A DNA stretch of 64,000 nucleotides from Pocillopora verrucosa (lineage: Eukaryota; Cnidaria; Anthozoa; Scleractinia; Pocilloporidae), in the NCBI RefSeq assembly GCF_036669915.1, contig NC_089321.1, forward strand, positions 3,083,316-3,147,315, read 5' to 3'. Positions 11,095-24,500 of the stretch are shown piece after piece. The notes under the pieces are model-generated. The model was not told where the DNA came from, did not search any database, and saw nothing but the letters and a program-made list of their open reading frames with translations. The stretch's first letter is position 1. Each line of letters opens with the position of its first letter. A program made the translations under genes and the position numbers.

Positions 11095-12115
11095 TTTCGA
11101 CCTGAAAAATGTCCTATTTGATTAAGGTTCCTCTAGTTTATGCGATCTTATCAATAAATTATTGATTGCTTGCCAGGGGAGATGTTAATGGTTCTGGAAT
11201 TACGTTCGTGCTGCCCGTCAAGTTTCATGTCTTGTATTGGTTACTTCAGGTTGTTATTAATTCCACTAGTTTAGCGCATCAGTCGTTCCTTGTCAAAACA
11301 TTGCATATCTCCTCAAGAGAAGTTTGGAGTTTTAGAATGCATTCGTGATGGAAGGATCTGAAATTCTCCAGCAAAAGAGAAATCAGTTTAAGTATCGTGT
11401 GCTTTTTTAAAGAAGGGAATCAGTAGAAACAGAGAACAAGCGCTTCCAATCATATGAAGAGTCCTTTAAGGATGTATCGTTTCCGTGGTTAGTTAATTTG
11501 TTGTCATATTTCGGTGACGAAACAAAAATAAACACTTAAGGAAGAAGCAGAAAAATCTAGACTTGATCAATAGCAAACGTTTTCAGGCTATGTAAGAGCT
11601 GAAGGAAACTCCAATGCGCTTCCTTTTGGAATGTGAACTGGGTGCTAGATGAAAAATTTTTTGCCCTTAAATCTTAAAAATGAAAAGATAATAATTGGAT
11701 CTGGCACCTGTATCCACATGCTTCTAAAGGAAAATAATGTTGACCTAATTATTTTTGCTTTCTAGTAGAAGTTTGCACTGGGCGGGAAAGCCGTCATTCA
11801 TAAAAAAGGTACTGTAACTGGGGAGGCAGAGAAACAATACAGTACTAAAAACCAAGATGAAAACGAAAAAAGAGCGAGTTAAGATAAAATTTTTGCGTTC
11901 TCAATATAATCACCCCGCAAATTCATTACTGCGATTATCATAACCCAGAGACTGGAGCGAACGTAAAATAAACAGTAGGTGGCTGAACTTGCCTTACGAA
12001 TTAAAAGAAAAGCAGTAGTTAATCTTGCTGGTCCATAGCCTTTATGCCAGGGTTTCCCTGAGATTATGTGGTTTTTATTAGCATGATTGTGTAGTTCTTA
12101 TCATTTTAATTTTTA
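11095..12115. other. Intergenic upstream of minicollagen-like gene 3
   Basis: AT-rich sequence without a recognisable exon. It separates the 5' end of minicollagen-like gene 3 (minus strand) from the 3' side of beta-trefoil-like gene A (minus strand). Confidence 0.4.
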
Positions 12116-12117
12116 TC

Positions 12118-12195
12118 AGGCCCCAATTGATAGCAGTGCTTGAGGCATCTCAATGGGCTACCCTGAATAAATAAAAGTCTTCTTCTTCTTCTAAA
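12118..12195 (+). mobile_element. Probable LINE 3' tail remnant
   Basis: The segment reads like the 3' end of L2/CR1-type LINEs: an AGTGCTTGAGGCATCTCA-like box, GGGCTACCCTG, TAAATAAAAG, then a TTC microsatellite tail. Only the last ~75 bp are present and no coding part is seen. The call rests on pattern resemblance alone. Confidence 0.4.
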
Positions 12196-12431
12196 TATTG
12201 TTTATCCCCGGAAGATGAAAGGCAATGTAAGAGTTAGGTACTTAACCGGCCAATGAAAAAGCACGTTGACTCTGACCGGCGCTGGAGACCCGACTTACTG
12301 ATCCGGAAGTCGACGCGCCATTTTTAGGGCCACCAAGACTGATCCCTCCCATGGAATCTTGGGGAATGTTTATCATAATTAATTGCAAGTAAAAGCTAAA
12401 GACACACATCTGAGTTATCAGATGAATAACA

Positions 12432-12437
12432 TTTATT
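12432..12437 (-). terminator. Poly(A) signal candidate of beta-trefoil-like gene A
   Basis: AATAAA on the minus strand about 135 nt beyond the stop codon. Confidence 0.45.
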
Positions 12438-12572
12438 AGCCTCCTTTTAAACTCCTCTGTAAATTACTTTTACGCTACCTGAATTGTTATTGTCGCGATA
12501 TAAGTGCTGGACAGATGTAAAATCAAAAACAGATTATCGTCATTACCATCAGCTTTAACAGATGATTGTTAC

Positions 12573-14238
12573 TTATTTAAGCTTAAGAAACCTGCACATG
12601 CTCTTAATTTTGTTTGTTGTACTAATTAGAGAAAGATTTCCGTCGCAATCAGTGGCTAGACACATGGTGTTGTATTTTTTATACACAAATCGTTTCGAGT
12701 TTCCACTTCTTATCCTTATTACTGACTCTTCAAAGAGGAAACCGTCCTCAATTGGTTTTTGGCAACCACTTTCCTGTGAAAGAAGAACAAAAATACATGT
12801 CAATAAACATTAATAAACATTCAATTGATGAATACGAACAATGAGCATTAATAAGGTATGTAGACGAGTACCACCTACTTTCTCAGCTTTGCCATAAAAG
12901 GAAACTTTAGTCCACAACTTTGAAGAAATGCAGAGCAATTCGATTGTTTATGTAATTCAGAATGAGTCCACTTTAAGACTGTTTTGTTCCCCGACTGAAA
13001 CCTTTAAGTGACCTTTACATATCAATGCTAATTTTCGTGGAAAATGCAAGACTCGCGACTATTTTTGATTCTTCTAGAAGTCTGACAGAGTGACACTTAC
13101 ATTTACATTCTTTTATTTATGTCTACCATTCCCAAATTCAAGTACGAGAACAAAGATCTAAATGAGCTGTTTTCTTGAGGAGTGGCCAGAGATGTTGAGT
13201 ACTTCTGCTCACGAACAATTCTCAAAAGACTTCCTGACTCACCTCAAAAACAACATTGGTCCCGTTGACGACCTTTAAGGTATATAGGTATTGAGTTCCG
13301 TTTTCGTTTTTAGTGAATTGGATGCACTTCCTTCCTCCCACGGACTCAATTTTAATTCCTTTGATAATGGAAGAGGAAAACAAGATTATGAACGAAATAT
13401 GGCGCTAAATATTACCTTTGATTAAACGGCAACATCCTTTTGATAAATTGCGAGATCGTTTCAAACTACAACTGATATTGGTGTAACAAAAACTCGATGA
13501 AAAAAAAAAGGAGAGGATAAACATGGTAAAGTATTCAATTTGCTTTTTGAAATGGGAAATACACTAAATCAACTTTACCTTCGTGAAAATCGGTTCTTGA
13601 AGAACTAGAAAAATCAACGAACTTATTCATCTTGCCCTTAATTTACTTCTTTGTAAGATTTTTTTTTACTGGCGTCAGTCACATAGGTCAAATTTTGTCA
13701 ATTGCCGCTTCAATACTATGATTTTGAAGTTCCGTTTGCGCTCCATGTCACCAAGATTTCAGACACCTAACTTACTTGTCGTAGGGTCTGAAGTACGAGA
13801 ACCGTCACATTTTGCTACACAGTGCCGTTTTCCTGAAAACGTTGAACATTTTTCAGTATGAATCTTAATGAGGTTTCCTCCTCTGCAATTCTGTCCACGG
13901 TAAACTGAGCTTAGGCTTCGAACAGTTGATCTTGATTCGACGTTCGCCAAAAGCACCAAAAAGACGGCTAAAATCTGCAATCAAAACACTTTATATTTAA
14001 CTGGACTAAGCAAAAAGTTTTTATCGAAATGGATTTATAGCATTGATCTACAGCTTACAGGGGTGCGCTATCCAACCAGCAATCAGGAAGACCTGTGAAC
14101 TATTGGGACTTATAATGAGGTTCGTTAAAAACTATTATTTTAGAATGTGCGTGCCACAAGCTTTAAGCAAAGTCCGGTAAAGCTGTAAAAAAACATATTA
14201 AATTTGCCCATCATACCCACCGTAAGTTTTGAGTCCAT
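12573..14238 (-). CDS. Secreted beta-trefoil-like protein A (four exons, 177 aa)
   Basis: Coding exons are complement(14221..14238), (13776..13974), (13243..13358) and (12573..12773). Intron phases are 0, 1 and 0, identical to paralogues B (28069-30153) and C (49637-51871). Exon 1 holds only six residues (MDSKLT). It joins ILAVFLVLLANVESRS to form a clear signal peptide, so the first intron cuts the signal sequence. Mature features shared with B and C are C-X3-5-L-[IM]-K-I in exon 2, TSDP at its end, KCIQF and NVVFE in exon 3, and SGC, MCLA, DGNLSL and MCRF in exon 4. The alternation of hydrophobic strands and the C-terminal C-L-x(3-5)-DG-x-L-x-L signature resemble the FGF/IL-1 beta-trefoil fold. 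That is inference; I do not recognise the family. It lies inverted relative to B and C. A secreted role as ligand or lectin-like factor is possible but unproven. Confidence 0.75.
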
Positions 14239-14324
14239 CTTTTACGCACAATGGTCTACAATACTGAAGCTCCTGTGTGTTGAGGGTAACTGAGATTTGT
14301 ATTGATTCTTTTTCTTTATATCCT

Positions 14325-14330
14325 CTGTGC
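14325..14330 (-). promoter_or_regulatory. TATA box of beta-trefoil-like gene A
   Basis: GATATAAAG on the minus strand, about 90 nt upstream of the ATG. The same box and spacing occur before paralogues B and C. Confidence 0.6.
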
Positions 14331-14334
14331 GGAA

Positions 14335-15490
14335 GTGAGAAACTTCTCCGGACGTGACCTTCGTGACAAAGACGGGAACGATTGCCATTGCTGCACCGGA
14401 TGATCTCAGATGAAACATATTATTCAGTGCGACTGTGGGATTTGTTTCAATGCAGAGGGGGGTAAACTACATAGGGTTCACTTGGAGTGTTATTTCCCGT
14501 TTTTTTTTTTTTTCAAAGAATGTAACATTGGCCAATGTTGCAAGCTAAAACTTGACTTAAAGTGTAACTCTTGAAAATTCTTTCATGCGATTTTTCTTGG
14601 CGTGCCCTATTGCCCACCTAACTCTGATAATATCCGGTAACTCCAACACAGACCCTCTTTCCACTCTGAGAGATTGGCAAATGAAGCACAACTCTAAGGC
14701 ATTCCTCAACAGTTTGAACTGAAGAAATTTACCAAAGTTAGCAAATTTTCCACGATTACTGGATTCCAATTACGGGTTAATAGGGATATGAAGCGATTAG
14801 TGATAATTAGCGTTTTATTGAGAGGGAGCAACTATAAGTAATGACTACCTCCTGGATAAATGGTATCACCATGCAATACCTTTGGCAGTCGTACAGGTAC
14901 CCTACACCGATTAAAGGCATATCCTTCATGATTGGTTTAACCTGTATGTGGAGCAACAATCTATAAAACCCGAAACCTGTGTTTCCCAGAAATATGTAAG
15001 AGGAATGTCGGAGCTTAAGTTGGGAGCTTCTTGAAAGGCGGATGGCTTTTAGCTAATTGTATGAAATTCTTATATTTTCCTATAAACCTTGATTTAGACT
15101 TCACCAGAAGTTCTGACGTCTATTCAGTTGCCTTTTTCTGATTGTGCAAGAAAAGAAAGCCATGATAAGATTCGGTGAGAATGGACGAAAGCTGAGGAGA
15201 CCCTAACCTTATATCAAGAAGAATAATGATAATGTCTTTCGATGATCCTGCACGCAAATGATACATCATGCGGATCTTATTCAACGGCTACAGAAAGAGT
15301 ACCACGTAAAGAAATAGTCTATCAGTATGGATATTTATATCGGAATAATTGGATTAAAAGTTAAACTCTATCTTTGATTTATGCATCCGTCACTTCAGTG
15401 CCAATTTCTTGTCGAATGCTGTGATCGTATCAAACTCCCTAATTGCTATTGCGGTTAAAACATTACTTTTTCAGTCATACTTGATTACAG
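14335..15490. other. Intergenic between gene A and the duplicated block
   Basis: No exon or repeat family is recognised. A poly(T) run lies at 14501-14513. Confidence 0.4.
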
Positions 15491-15507
15491 TATAATATTG
15501 TATGGAT

Positions 15508-15728
15508 TTTATTTTCCCAAGAGCGAATTGTACCTTTCAACAACGACCAAGAGATCTACCGTTTCCACAGATAATCGAGTTACTAATAGGCGTTCTCTTC
15601 CAAACAAGTCTTTGCACGGACGGGCTGAGAGATTATCTTATCAGACACAAGGCCATACAAAAGCTACGGACACTGGCCAGCTTGAAGAACGAACTCGAGC
15701 TGGCATCTTACGACAATACTCAATAAGG
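15508..15728 (+). other. Exon-like open segment cut by the tandem duplication
   Basis: A pyrimidine-rich tract ending in CCCAAG precedes two overlapping open frames that run to a donor-like AATAAG|GTGTTT near 15729. One frame gives a protein-like end, LRTLASLKNELELASYDNTQ. The 3' part of this segment (from ~15669) reappears at 21594-21652, next to AAAAG|GTATTT. The duplication breakpoint therefore falls inside it. No family is recognised, and it may not be coding. Confidence 0.2.
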
Positions 15729-16794
15729 TGTTTCATTCTTCTTGTTTTCCACTTAGCTTTCCAATCAGTGAAAATCCCTCACACATAAGTGGAATTTCCA
15801 ATCCTCTTAAAATACTGAACAGCATAAATATAAGGGACTTAAAATAGTTTATGGCACGGCTCAAGGACAAGGTCTCTGTGGGTGAGTCGCTAAGAACTTC
15901 CCTTTGGGCAGAACCGGAACCGTGTGATCTCATCCCCACGCCCATGTAAAATTAAAATCTAAACAGTTTCCTTCATCAGCGACCGAACCTAGATTTCCCG
16001 TCTTTCTAAAGCGATCTTCACAAAGGATGGTTTCGACTAAACCAATTCTGGCTGGAGAACATGAACACTTGTCATACATCAACCACGCAGATGGCGTGGC
16101 GCGCTAGCGAGTCCTCTCCACTGGCACAGTTGTTAGCCTCCAAACACAAAATTGAGTGTTTCAGAGATGTCTCTGGCAAGCTTTTAACCGTAAAAGGCAC
16201 TGTGCTCTCATTTGGCAGGTGAACTGAAATTTTCGGGAATCAGCATTTCCAAAATCGTCATATACTATCGTCATAGGAAACTAATCGGAAGGAGGCGTCA
16301 AATGTAATCTTAGCGGTTGAGACAAATGGGTATTGACATATCCTTCTTTATTGTTTATAAGAGCCAATTCATTGCCATAGCTTGCAGTTTTTTTTCTTTT
16401 AATTATGTTTGTTTTTAATCGTAGACCTCTCATTAGCGGATCAGTGTAGATGAATCAAAACTTCGCGTGATGCACACTTGCCAGTGGTAGCTCATCTCTC
16501 TTGATATCCACTCCAGCTGTCTCTAGTTTATTTTTAATAATGCGAGCCTTGCTCGTGGGCTTTTTGGAAACAATCCAAAAGACGCTTGTTTTGACCTGAT
16601 AGAATCTGTTAAAGAATGAAGTGAAAAATAACGTCCTAAATCTAAGTGCAATATTAAGGGAAAAGGGCTCAGCAAGTTCAACATAAAATAAGATAGGCAT
16701 GATTAAACATTAATCAGGACACCGGTTGAGGGGGGATAGAACCCTGAGACTGAATTAAACGAAAAGGTTTTTTTTTAGCAGAATGTCAGGGGAG

Positions 16795-17000
16795 CTGTTG
16801 ATGAAGGGTCTCAATGGGGTTAACTGTTGGCCGAAAAACAGCCAAACAAATTAACCGTTAGCCGCAAACAATGGAAACATTTCAACGGTAGGTCACAAAA
16901 AAAAGTTAAGCGCAGACATTTTTCATTTAACTGTGATGGAAGAAATTAATTGTTAGCCGTAAAATAGCCAAAATTTTAACCGTTAACCGAAAAATCCATC
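16795..17000. repeat. Degenerate TTAACCGTTAGCCG minisatellite
   Basis: Short units of the type TTAACCGTTAGCCGNAAA recur about five times with variation (for example near 16819, 16850, 16950 and 16976). The corresponding part of the second duplicated block (22778-22890) keeps only about two units. Confidence 0.55.
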
Positions 17001-17759
17001 ACCCCATTGATACCCTCTCGATGTAATTTTCATGTGATCAGCTGAATTTACATCAGGAGCACTTTTGGAACTGTCGTTTAAAACAAGATTCCTGGTCTCT
17101 TGTTAATTGGGTAGTTTTCAAGAAGTATATTGTTTCTTTATGGTATGAACTGTTCACACATGTTTAAGACAAGTGCAAAAACAGCTTTTTTGTTTGTTTG
17201 TATGGGCTGAATAGGGATGGTCATAAGAACCGTTGGCAAATTTGATAATTCATCCAAGGAAATGAAATAGTATAAATTAGCTTGAATAGAAGTGGCTGAT
17301 ATCTCGAAGAATTGAATTTATATCATACTTGTTTCGTCGATCAGAAGCTGGTCGCGGCGCAAATTGTATCTGCCAAGCATTCTTTAAACAAAAAGCGAAT
17401 TTTTTTTATAGGAAACTATTATATTGAAGAAATGGAATGAAAAGATATACCTGTGTGACTCATGGGCAGTCAACTTAAACGTGATCTTTGTTTTGTATGA
17501 AATTCGCCTCTTTGCGAGTTTTCTCGTATAAACGCAAGTGAAACGTGAAAGGAAGATAAAAAAGTCTCTCCCCTTACAATTATAAAAAAATGCAATTAAA
17601 AACAAAAAGTATTTTCCAAGAAATTAGGTACCTGCATAAAACAGCCTGGTTTTTTCCAAAATTTCAACGTTCTCCAATGTAACACAGGAATCGGACATGA
17701 GAAATAATTGATCACTTTTCCTAGATATTTCCATGATCGATTCTGATCGAGGGAAAAGA

Positions 17760-18163
17760 GTATAAAATAGCATGCAATTTCTTCAGAGGTTGCTCAGAGC
17801 TTCAAATTGAAGCACATAAAAAATTTAAGCACAGGAAAACTGGAGCAAGAGCACCTTTCGGCAGCACTTTACAAATATTTAGTGTCAAAACGTCCTGTCC
17901 TCAGACGGTGATGATAAAACCGGCGCCACCTTGGCCATAACTGGGTCTCAGTGGTAGACGTAGAAATGCATTTCCTTTGGCAAAATTACAAGTAAAGTTG
18001 AGAAATTACATGATTCAAATGAGAGAGATAGCTTTACTTTGCAAAGAACTCTGTAATGCGGCAGGGAACGTGAAAGAATTTTCTGGAGAGGAAGACTATC
18101 TCGAAGGAAAGGTGTGGTTGGAATCACTCCCAGTATACCTAAGCCAGGCCTGTCAACAGAGAT
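17760..18163 (+). other. TATA-like element and short open frame, duplicated at 23640-24088
   Basis: AGTATAAAATAG near 17759-17770 is followed by an open frame from about 17941 to the TAA after QACQQR. It includes LQVKLRNYMIQMREIALLC and a hydrophilic segment. The second copy (to ~24088) stays open with two replacements and a different, slightly longer C-terminus. No family is recognised and there is no clear ATG context. It may be an exon of an unrecognised gene or chance. Confidence 0.2.
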
Positions 18164-20206
18164 AAGAAAATATGGATATCCAAGGAGAGTAATAAGTTAT
18201 GTTCCATAGGAGGGCCTCTAAACGATTTAATCATGATATATCAAACTTTGTAGCCTCCGACTGCGTCACTTACTTTCTCTTTGCATATTTGACACCCATT
18301 CTTGTGGATTATGGATGTAACTGATGACGTAATATAAAATATGCATGGCATAGGATTTGATATTTCATCACACATTTGTACAATGCTCTTAAGTTTCACT
18401 TGCCTACCTAAGATCTCTTAAAGCAAAATGAAAAAAAAAAGGGGAAAAACGGATACCCGGGGTTCCAAAATAACTCCGTAGTCCTTAAATTGTGCACAAG
18501 TGTTGTCAAATACCCAAAAGATTCAAAATTTCAAAAAAACTCCAAACAGCCTTCATAATCAGGGATTTGAGTAAATAACAAACTACACAAGATGAGGTAA
18601 GGCACTTTAATAATGACGTGCATAGATAACAATGGTCACGTTTTCATCAATTCCTCAACAAGAGGCTGAAATATCCCTCATATCTCATAACGCAAACTTG
18701 GTTCCATTTGATTTTTGTTCAAGGGTCTCTTGATAGACAAAATAGTCGAAATAGTTACTTCTTCTCTGTGAAATGAGAGAAGGTACTCTTGGAATAAGAG
18801 CTATGTAAGGGTAGCTAATGTATAATTTTCCCAATTTTCCCTTTTTTTGTCTCTGTTTTGTTTGTTCTTCTTTATTTCCACAGACACGCGTGGTGCCAAG
18901 GCTTAACAATGCTACGGATTCCAGGGAAGTTACGGGAAATTTCACTCAAATTCCTCGACCTGCTCAACGCACAAAGACCTAAAGCCAAGACAGTCGTGAT
19001 CTGTTAGCTTAAAGTTTCGGTGACAGGAATTAAAATAACTTACCAAACGATACAGATTATTCCCTGAGACGACGAGAGTCATGAAGGGCAAAAGTAATTT
19101 GATCTACGACAACGTTTTCATGATCCAGAATGTTCAGGTTTACTTCTGTAGTGCTTTTCTTAGTCCATAACTTAATGATAACATCATTCATAAATAAGGT
19201 GTCTTCCGGAAAGAGAAGATTGTTAGAGAGATAACGAAACTACTAGGATTTATTTCTGGTGCTTCAATCAGTTGATTTATGAGTAACTCTGTTGGCCCCG
19301 CTGCCAAAGGGATACTATGGTACCTTTGTGCTCTGTTTAAACCTCTATTCCAGTCAGAATATGGCAGCAATCTTTTCAGTGAGTAAATAGGGACAAAACT
19401 GCAGAAGAAGTTAGACTTATTTTCTCGGGGGCTAATGATGAATACGTATTGGCTTCGTCAACATTATAGAACGCTTCGGGTTGCCAGAAAAAATAAAACA
19501 ACAAAAACAACAGAAAACAAGATACCAACACGTTGGAAATTCGTCTTTTTCGAATGGCAAAGGCCACAATTCCGTCCCCTACCTTTAACTGTGGAAACTA
19601 CATATGTTACTAATCATAGATAAAATGAAGTTTCACGAACAAAATAGGCATGAGTGAAACTCTCGTGTTCATCGTTGCATGACCTCGCTCTACGCACCTA
19701 TGAAAATAACCTTGTACAGAAGGCCACTGTTATTTCATGAGGATTGCTTGCGCTCTCTTAAATGGTATAGTGTCCACTCTGTAAAACAATCATCATAATA
19801 TTCTCTAAGAAAACAATTGTCGTATTTGGTAAATTATACCCAGCCAGAGCTAGCCCGACTCTCATATCTTGAGAGCGCTGATCGCTCGTAAGTTTCCCCG
19901 ATTAGATGGTCCCGCTGCCTTTTCAGTAATATAGAGGGTAAAGACATTTCACCCTCAGAAAAGGAAAACAAGACTACACATAAAATATTCAGTTTAAAGC
20001 ATTTCGTTTGACTTGGTACTAACGTTTTGTATTGACGTACAAAGAAGATACCGTGAACAGATACCACACACTGTGTAGTTTATAATCAAGAGTTGCCTGT
20101 TCAAATAGGTCAGCTAACCAATGTAAAATACCATGAAAATATGATATAAGATAATGAAAAAACGTTTAGACAAAATCTCAAAAATTAAAAAAGGAAAAAA
20201 AAATAC

Positions 20207-20660
20207 TAAAGCGGTAGTGCACGAAATAGCTACAGGCTTTATTGATTAATTGTTTCAAATAAAGGAGTCCAACAAGACTACTTCGGGACCCTGGTGATCT
20301 AGTGTTAACAACTGAATTGAAAATATAAATTAGCCACCCTAAAGTATTTCAAGGCTGACGTTTCGAGCGTTAGTCCTTCGTCAGGGCGATTGGAGGAATT
20401 GTGGGTTGTGTGTGGGTTTATATGCAGAAAATTGAGCTACCCTATTGGTGGGGATATGGTGAGGAGAAAACAAGAATAAATTAGTTGAATGAAAAGCGCT
20501 CGTTGATACCGTGGGGATTAAGAGTGCCGATTTGGAAGACAAATTTTGTTCTAGTGTTTTGCAGCTTTCCGAACTGCCTAGATGAAGGGAAAGGCCGCAA
20601 ACTGCCATATACTGTTTAGAATGATTGGGGAGGTACTTCGGGACCCTGCCGCAAAGTAAG
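20207..20660 (-). mobile_element. Penelope-like retroelement 3' end (GIY-YIG tail), duplicated copy 1
   Basis: On the minus strand, 20481-20640 encodes in two frames the end of a GIY-YIG-type endonuclease domain: SSESCKTLEQ, then after a one-base shift FQIGTLNPHGINERFSFN and a stop. The non-coding tail follows (to ~20207), with a GACGTTTCGAGCG box. The arrangement is that of the C-terminus of Penelope-like elements. The reading-frame break and missing RT part mark it as dead. Confidence 0.6.
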
Positions 20661-21593
20661 ATTAAGATCAGATATGTATGAAAATTACATTAAGACTCGG
20701 AAAGACAAGAGCCTGAAACAGGTAGATAAGCAACCACTTCCTAAAATGAACCCTTCTAGATGGGTGAATATTTGTCTCGAAGAAAATAGTCGCGTGGGTT
20801 AAGTGGTTCTGGATAAAAAGGTTCATTAAAGAAACTTTGAATTTCCCCTGAAACGGTCGGAAATGTTTCATGGTTAATTGAACTTATGTGGCGTGACCGG
20901 AACTACGCGGTGTGGCATGCCGCATAATATCTGCGGCCATCACTAACTTCATTCCTGTTTCACGGACGTACCGATTACGATGTTAACGTTACAGCAATGG
21001 AATGGCTCAGGGAATCGTAAAAATATTTGTATGTGGGATACCTTTGTAAGATAAGAAACGGAGGGAAGTCTTCAAACTCCAACACACAGCGATATCCGTT
21101 TTAACTATAACTTTGCTTGTCTTCCTTGTTTACGGCGCCATTCCGGGAAACACTTGGCCACCGTCATCCCCTAATTTTAAGTTTACGGATGGCCTTTCTT
21201 TATCTTAGATGTCGATCACAACCCCAATGGGCCTTTCAGAACCATGAACGAATTCTCTCCTTGATTCTGTGACCTTTTGGTGAATCTATAGATTCACCAA
21301 AATTGCTCACTTTGTTAAATTGTTCACTTTGAATTCACATTTGAAACTTTGAACATTGCTTCACTTTTTCTTGAACTGTATGCTTTATTAGGACACCAAC
21401 TTTCTTCCGATACCACTTATGATAAGGGTGACATGGAACATTTGGACGTTGAAAAGCACTTGTTACCTGTGGTTTATTTGTCTTTTGATTTCAACCGAAA
21501 TCGATCAAAAATTGCAACGCACTGAAATACAGAAACATAATTTTCTCGCATAATTTTGTAATTCCTTTGCTACAACCCTGTTGATTAAATCAG

Positions 21594-24500
21594 ACACTGG
21601 CCAGCTTGAAGAACGAACTCGAGCTTGCATCTTACGACAATACTCAAAAAGGTATTTCCTTGTTCCTGTTTTCCACTTAGCTTTCCAATCAGTGAAAATC
21701 ACTCACACAGAAGTGGAAGTTCCAATCCTCATGAAATACTGAACAGCATAAATATAGCAGCCCGCTTGTTTAATAGGGACTTAAAATAGTTTATGGCACG
21801 GCTCAAGGACAAGGTCTCTGTGGGTGAGTCGCTAAGAACTTCCCTTTGGGCAGAACCGGAACCGTGTGATCTCATCCCCACGCCCATGTAAAATTAAAAT
21901 CTAAACAGTTTCCTTCATCAGCGACCGAACCTAGATTTCCCGTCTTTCTAAAGCGATCTTCAAAAAGGATAGTTTCGACTAAACCAATTCTGGCTGGAGA
22001 ACATGAACGCTTGTCATACATCAAACATGCAGATGGCGTGGCGCGCTAGCGAGTCCTCTCCACTGGCACAGTTGTTAGCCTCCAAACACAAAATCGAGAG
22101 TTTCAGAGATGTCTCGGGCAAGCTTTTAGCCATAAAAGGCACTGTGCTCTCATTTGGCAAGTGAACTGAAATTTTCGGGAATCAGCACTTCCAAAATCGT
22201 CATATACGGATGCAACGTAGGAAAAATGTTTGAAAGGAAACTAATCGGAAGGAGGCTTTGTCAAATGTAATCTTAGCGGTTGAGACAAATGGGTATTGAC
22301 ATATCCTTCTTTATTGTTTATAAGAGCCAATTCATTGTCATAGCTTGTAGTTTTTTTTCTTTTAATTATGTTTGTTTTCCATCGTAGACCTCTCATTAGC
22401 GGATCAGTGCAGATGGTTTAAAACTTCGCGTGATGCTTACTTGCCAGTAGTAACTTATCTCTCTTGATATCCGCTCCAGCTGTTTCTAGTTTATTTTTAA
22501 TAATGCGAGCCTTGCTTGGGAACATCGTGGGCTTTTTGGAAACAATCCAAAAGACGCTTGTTTTGACCTGATAGAATCTGTTAAAGAGTGAAGTGAAAAA
22601 TAACGTCCTAAATCTAAGTGCAATATCTTAGGGGTAAGGGCTCCGCAAGTTCAACATAAAATAAGATAGGCATGATTAAACATAATTCAGGACGCCGGTT
22701 GAGGGGGTATAAAACTCTGAGACTGAATTAAACGAAAAGGTTTTTTAGGCTGGGCCCAGAAAAAGCACAAAGGGTCTCTAGGTCATAAAAAAAGTTAAGC
22801 GCAGACATTTTTCATTTAGCTGTGATTGAAGAAATCAATTGTTAGCCGTAAAATAGCCAATTTTAACCGTTAACCGAAAAATCCATCACCCCATTGATAC
22901 CCTCTCGATGTAATTTTCATGTGATCAGCTGAATTTACATCGGGAGCACTTTTGGAACTGTCTTTTAAAACAAGATTCCTTGTCTCTTGTTAATTGGGTA
23001 GTTTTCAAGAAGTATATTGTTTCTTTATGGTATGAATTGTTCACATGTTTAAAACAAGTGCAAAAACAGCTTTTTTGTTTGTTTGTCTGGGCTGAATAGA
23101 GATGGTCATAAGAACTGTTGGCAAATTTGATAATTCATCCAAGGAATTGAAATAGTTAAATTAGCTTGAACAGAAGTGGCTGATGTCTCGAATAATTGAA
23201 TACATATCATATTTGTTTCGTCGATTTATCAGAAGCTGGTCGCGGCGCAAATTGTATCTGCCAAGCATTCTTTAAACAAAAAGCGAATTTTTTTTATAGG
23301 AAACTATTATATTGAAGAAATGGAATGAAAAGATATACCTGTGTGACTCATGGGCAGTCAACTTAGTAATGTTTGTTTTGTATGAAATTCGCCTCTTTGA
23401 GAGTTTTCTCATATAAACGCAAGTAAAATGTGAAAGGAAGATAAAAAAGTCTCTCCCCTTACAATTATAAAAAAAAATTGCAATTAAAAACAAAAAGTAT
23501 TTTACAAGAAATTAGGTACCTGCATAAAACAGCCTGGTTTTTTTCCAAAACTTCAACGTTCTCCAATGTAACACAGGAGGATATGAGAAATAATTGATCA
23601 CTTTTCCTAGATATTTCCATGATCGATTCTGATCGAGGGAAAAGAGTATAAAATAGCATGCAATTTCTTCAGAGGTTGCTCAGAGCTTCAAATTGAAGCA
23701 CATAAAAAATTTAAGCACAGGAAAACTGGAGCAAGAGCACCTTTCGGCAGCACTTTACAAATATTTAGTGTCACAACGTCCTGTCCTCAGACGGTGATTT
23801 TAAAACCGGCGCCCAGGTGATATTCATCTTGACCATAACTGGGTCTCAGTGGCAGACGTAGAAATGCATTTCCTTTGGCGAAATTACAAGTAAAGTTGAG
23901 AAACTACATGATTCAAATGAGAGAGATAGCTTTACTTTGCAAAGAACTCTGTAATGCGGCAGGGAACGTGAAAGAACTTTCTGGAGAGGAAGACTATCTC
24001 GAAGGAAAGGTGTGGTTGCAATCACTCCCAGTATACCTGAGCCAGGCCTGTCTAGAGAGAAAGGAAAGTATCGATATCCAAGGAGAATAATAAGTTATGT
24101 TCCATGAAAGGGCCTCTTAACGATTTAATCATGATATATCAAACTTTGTAGCCTCCGACTGCGTCACTTACTTTCTCTTTGTATATTTGACACCCATTCT
24201 TGTGGATTATGGATGTAACTGATGACGTAATATAAAATATGCATGGCTTAGGATTGGATTTTTCATCACACACTTGTACAATGCTCTTAAGTTTCACTTG
24301 CCTACGTAAGATCTCTTAAAGCAAAATGAAAAAAAAAGAGGAAAAAGCGGATACCGGGGGTTCCGAAATAACTCCGTAGTCCTTAAGTTGTGCACAAGTG
24401 TTGTCAAATACCCAAAAGATTCAAAATTTCAAAAATTCCAACCAGCCTTCATAATCAGGGATTTGAGTAAATAAGAAACTACACAAGATAAGGTAATGCA

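Larger units (their letters stand above)
15669..21586. repeat. Tandem segmental duplication, copy 1 (~5.9 kb)
   Basis: This block is repeated head-to-tail at 21594-27502. Both copies start with GACACTGGCCAGCTTGAAGA-like sequence and end with CTACAACCCTGTTGA. Identity is high throughout (a few percent difference by eye), with scattered small indels. One is a reduced CCGTTAGCC minisatellite in copy 2. Matching landmarks include a TATA-containing segment (17768 and 23647), a short open frame (17941-18163 and ~23837-24088) and Penelope-like tails. No multi-exon gene could be modelled inside. Confidence 0.9.

Noticed and set aside
17384-17605. Minus-strand open frame repeated at 23272-23493
   Set aside because: Conserved only because the whole 5.9-kb block is duplicated; composition is that of AT-rich noncoding DNA.
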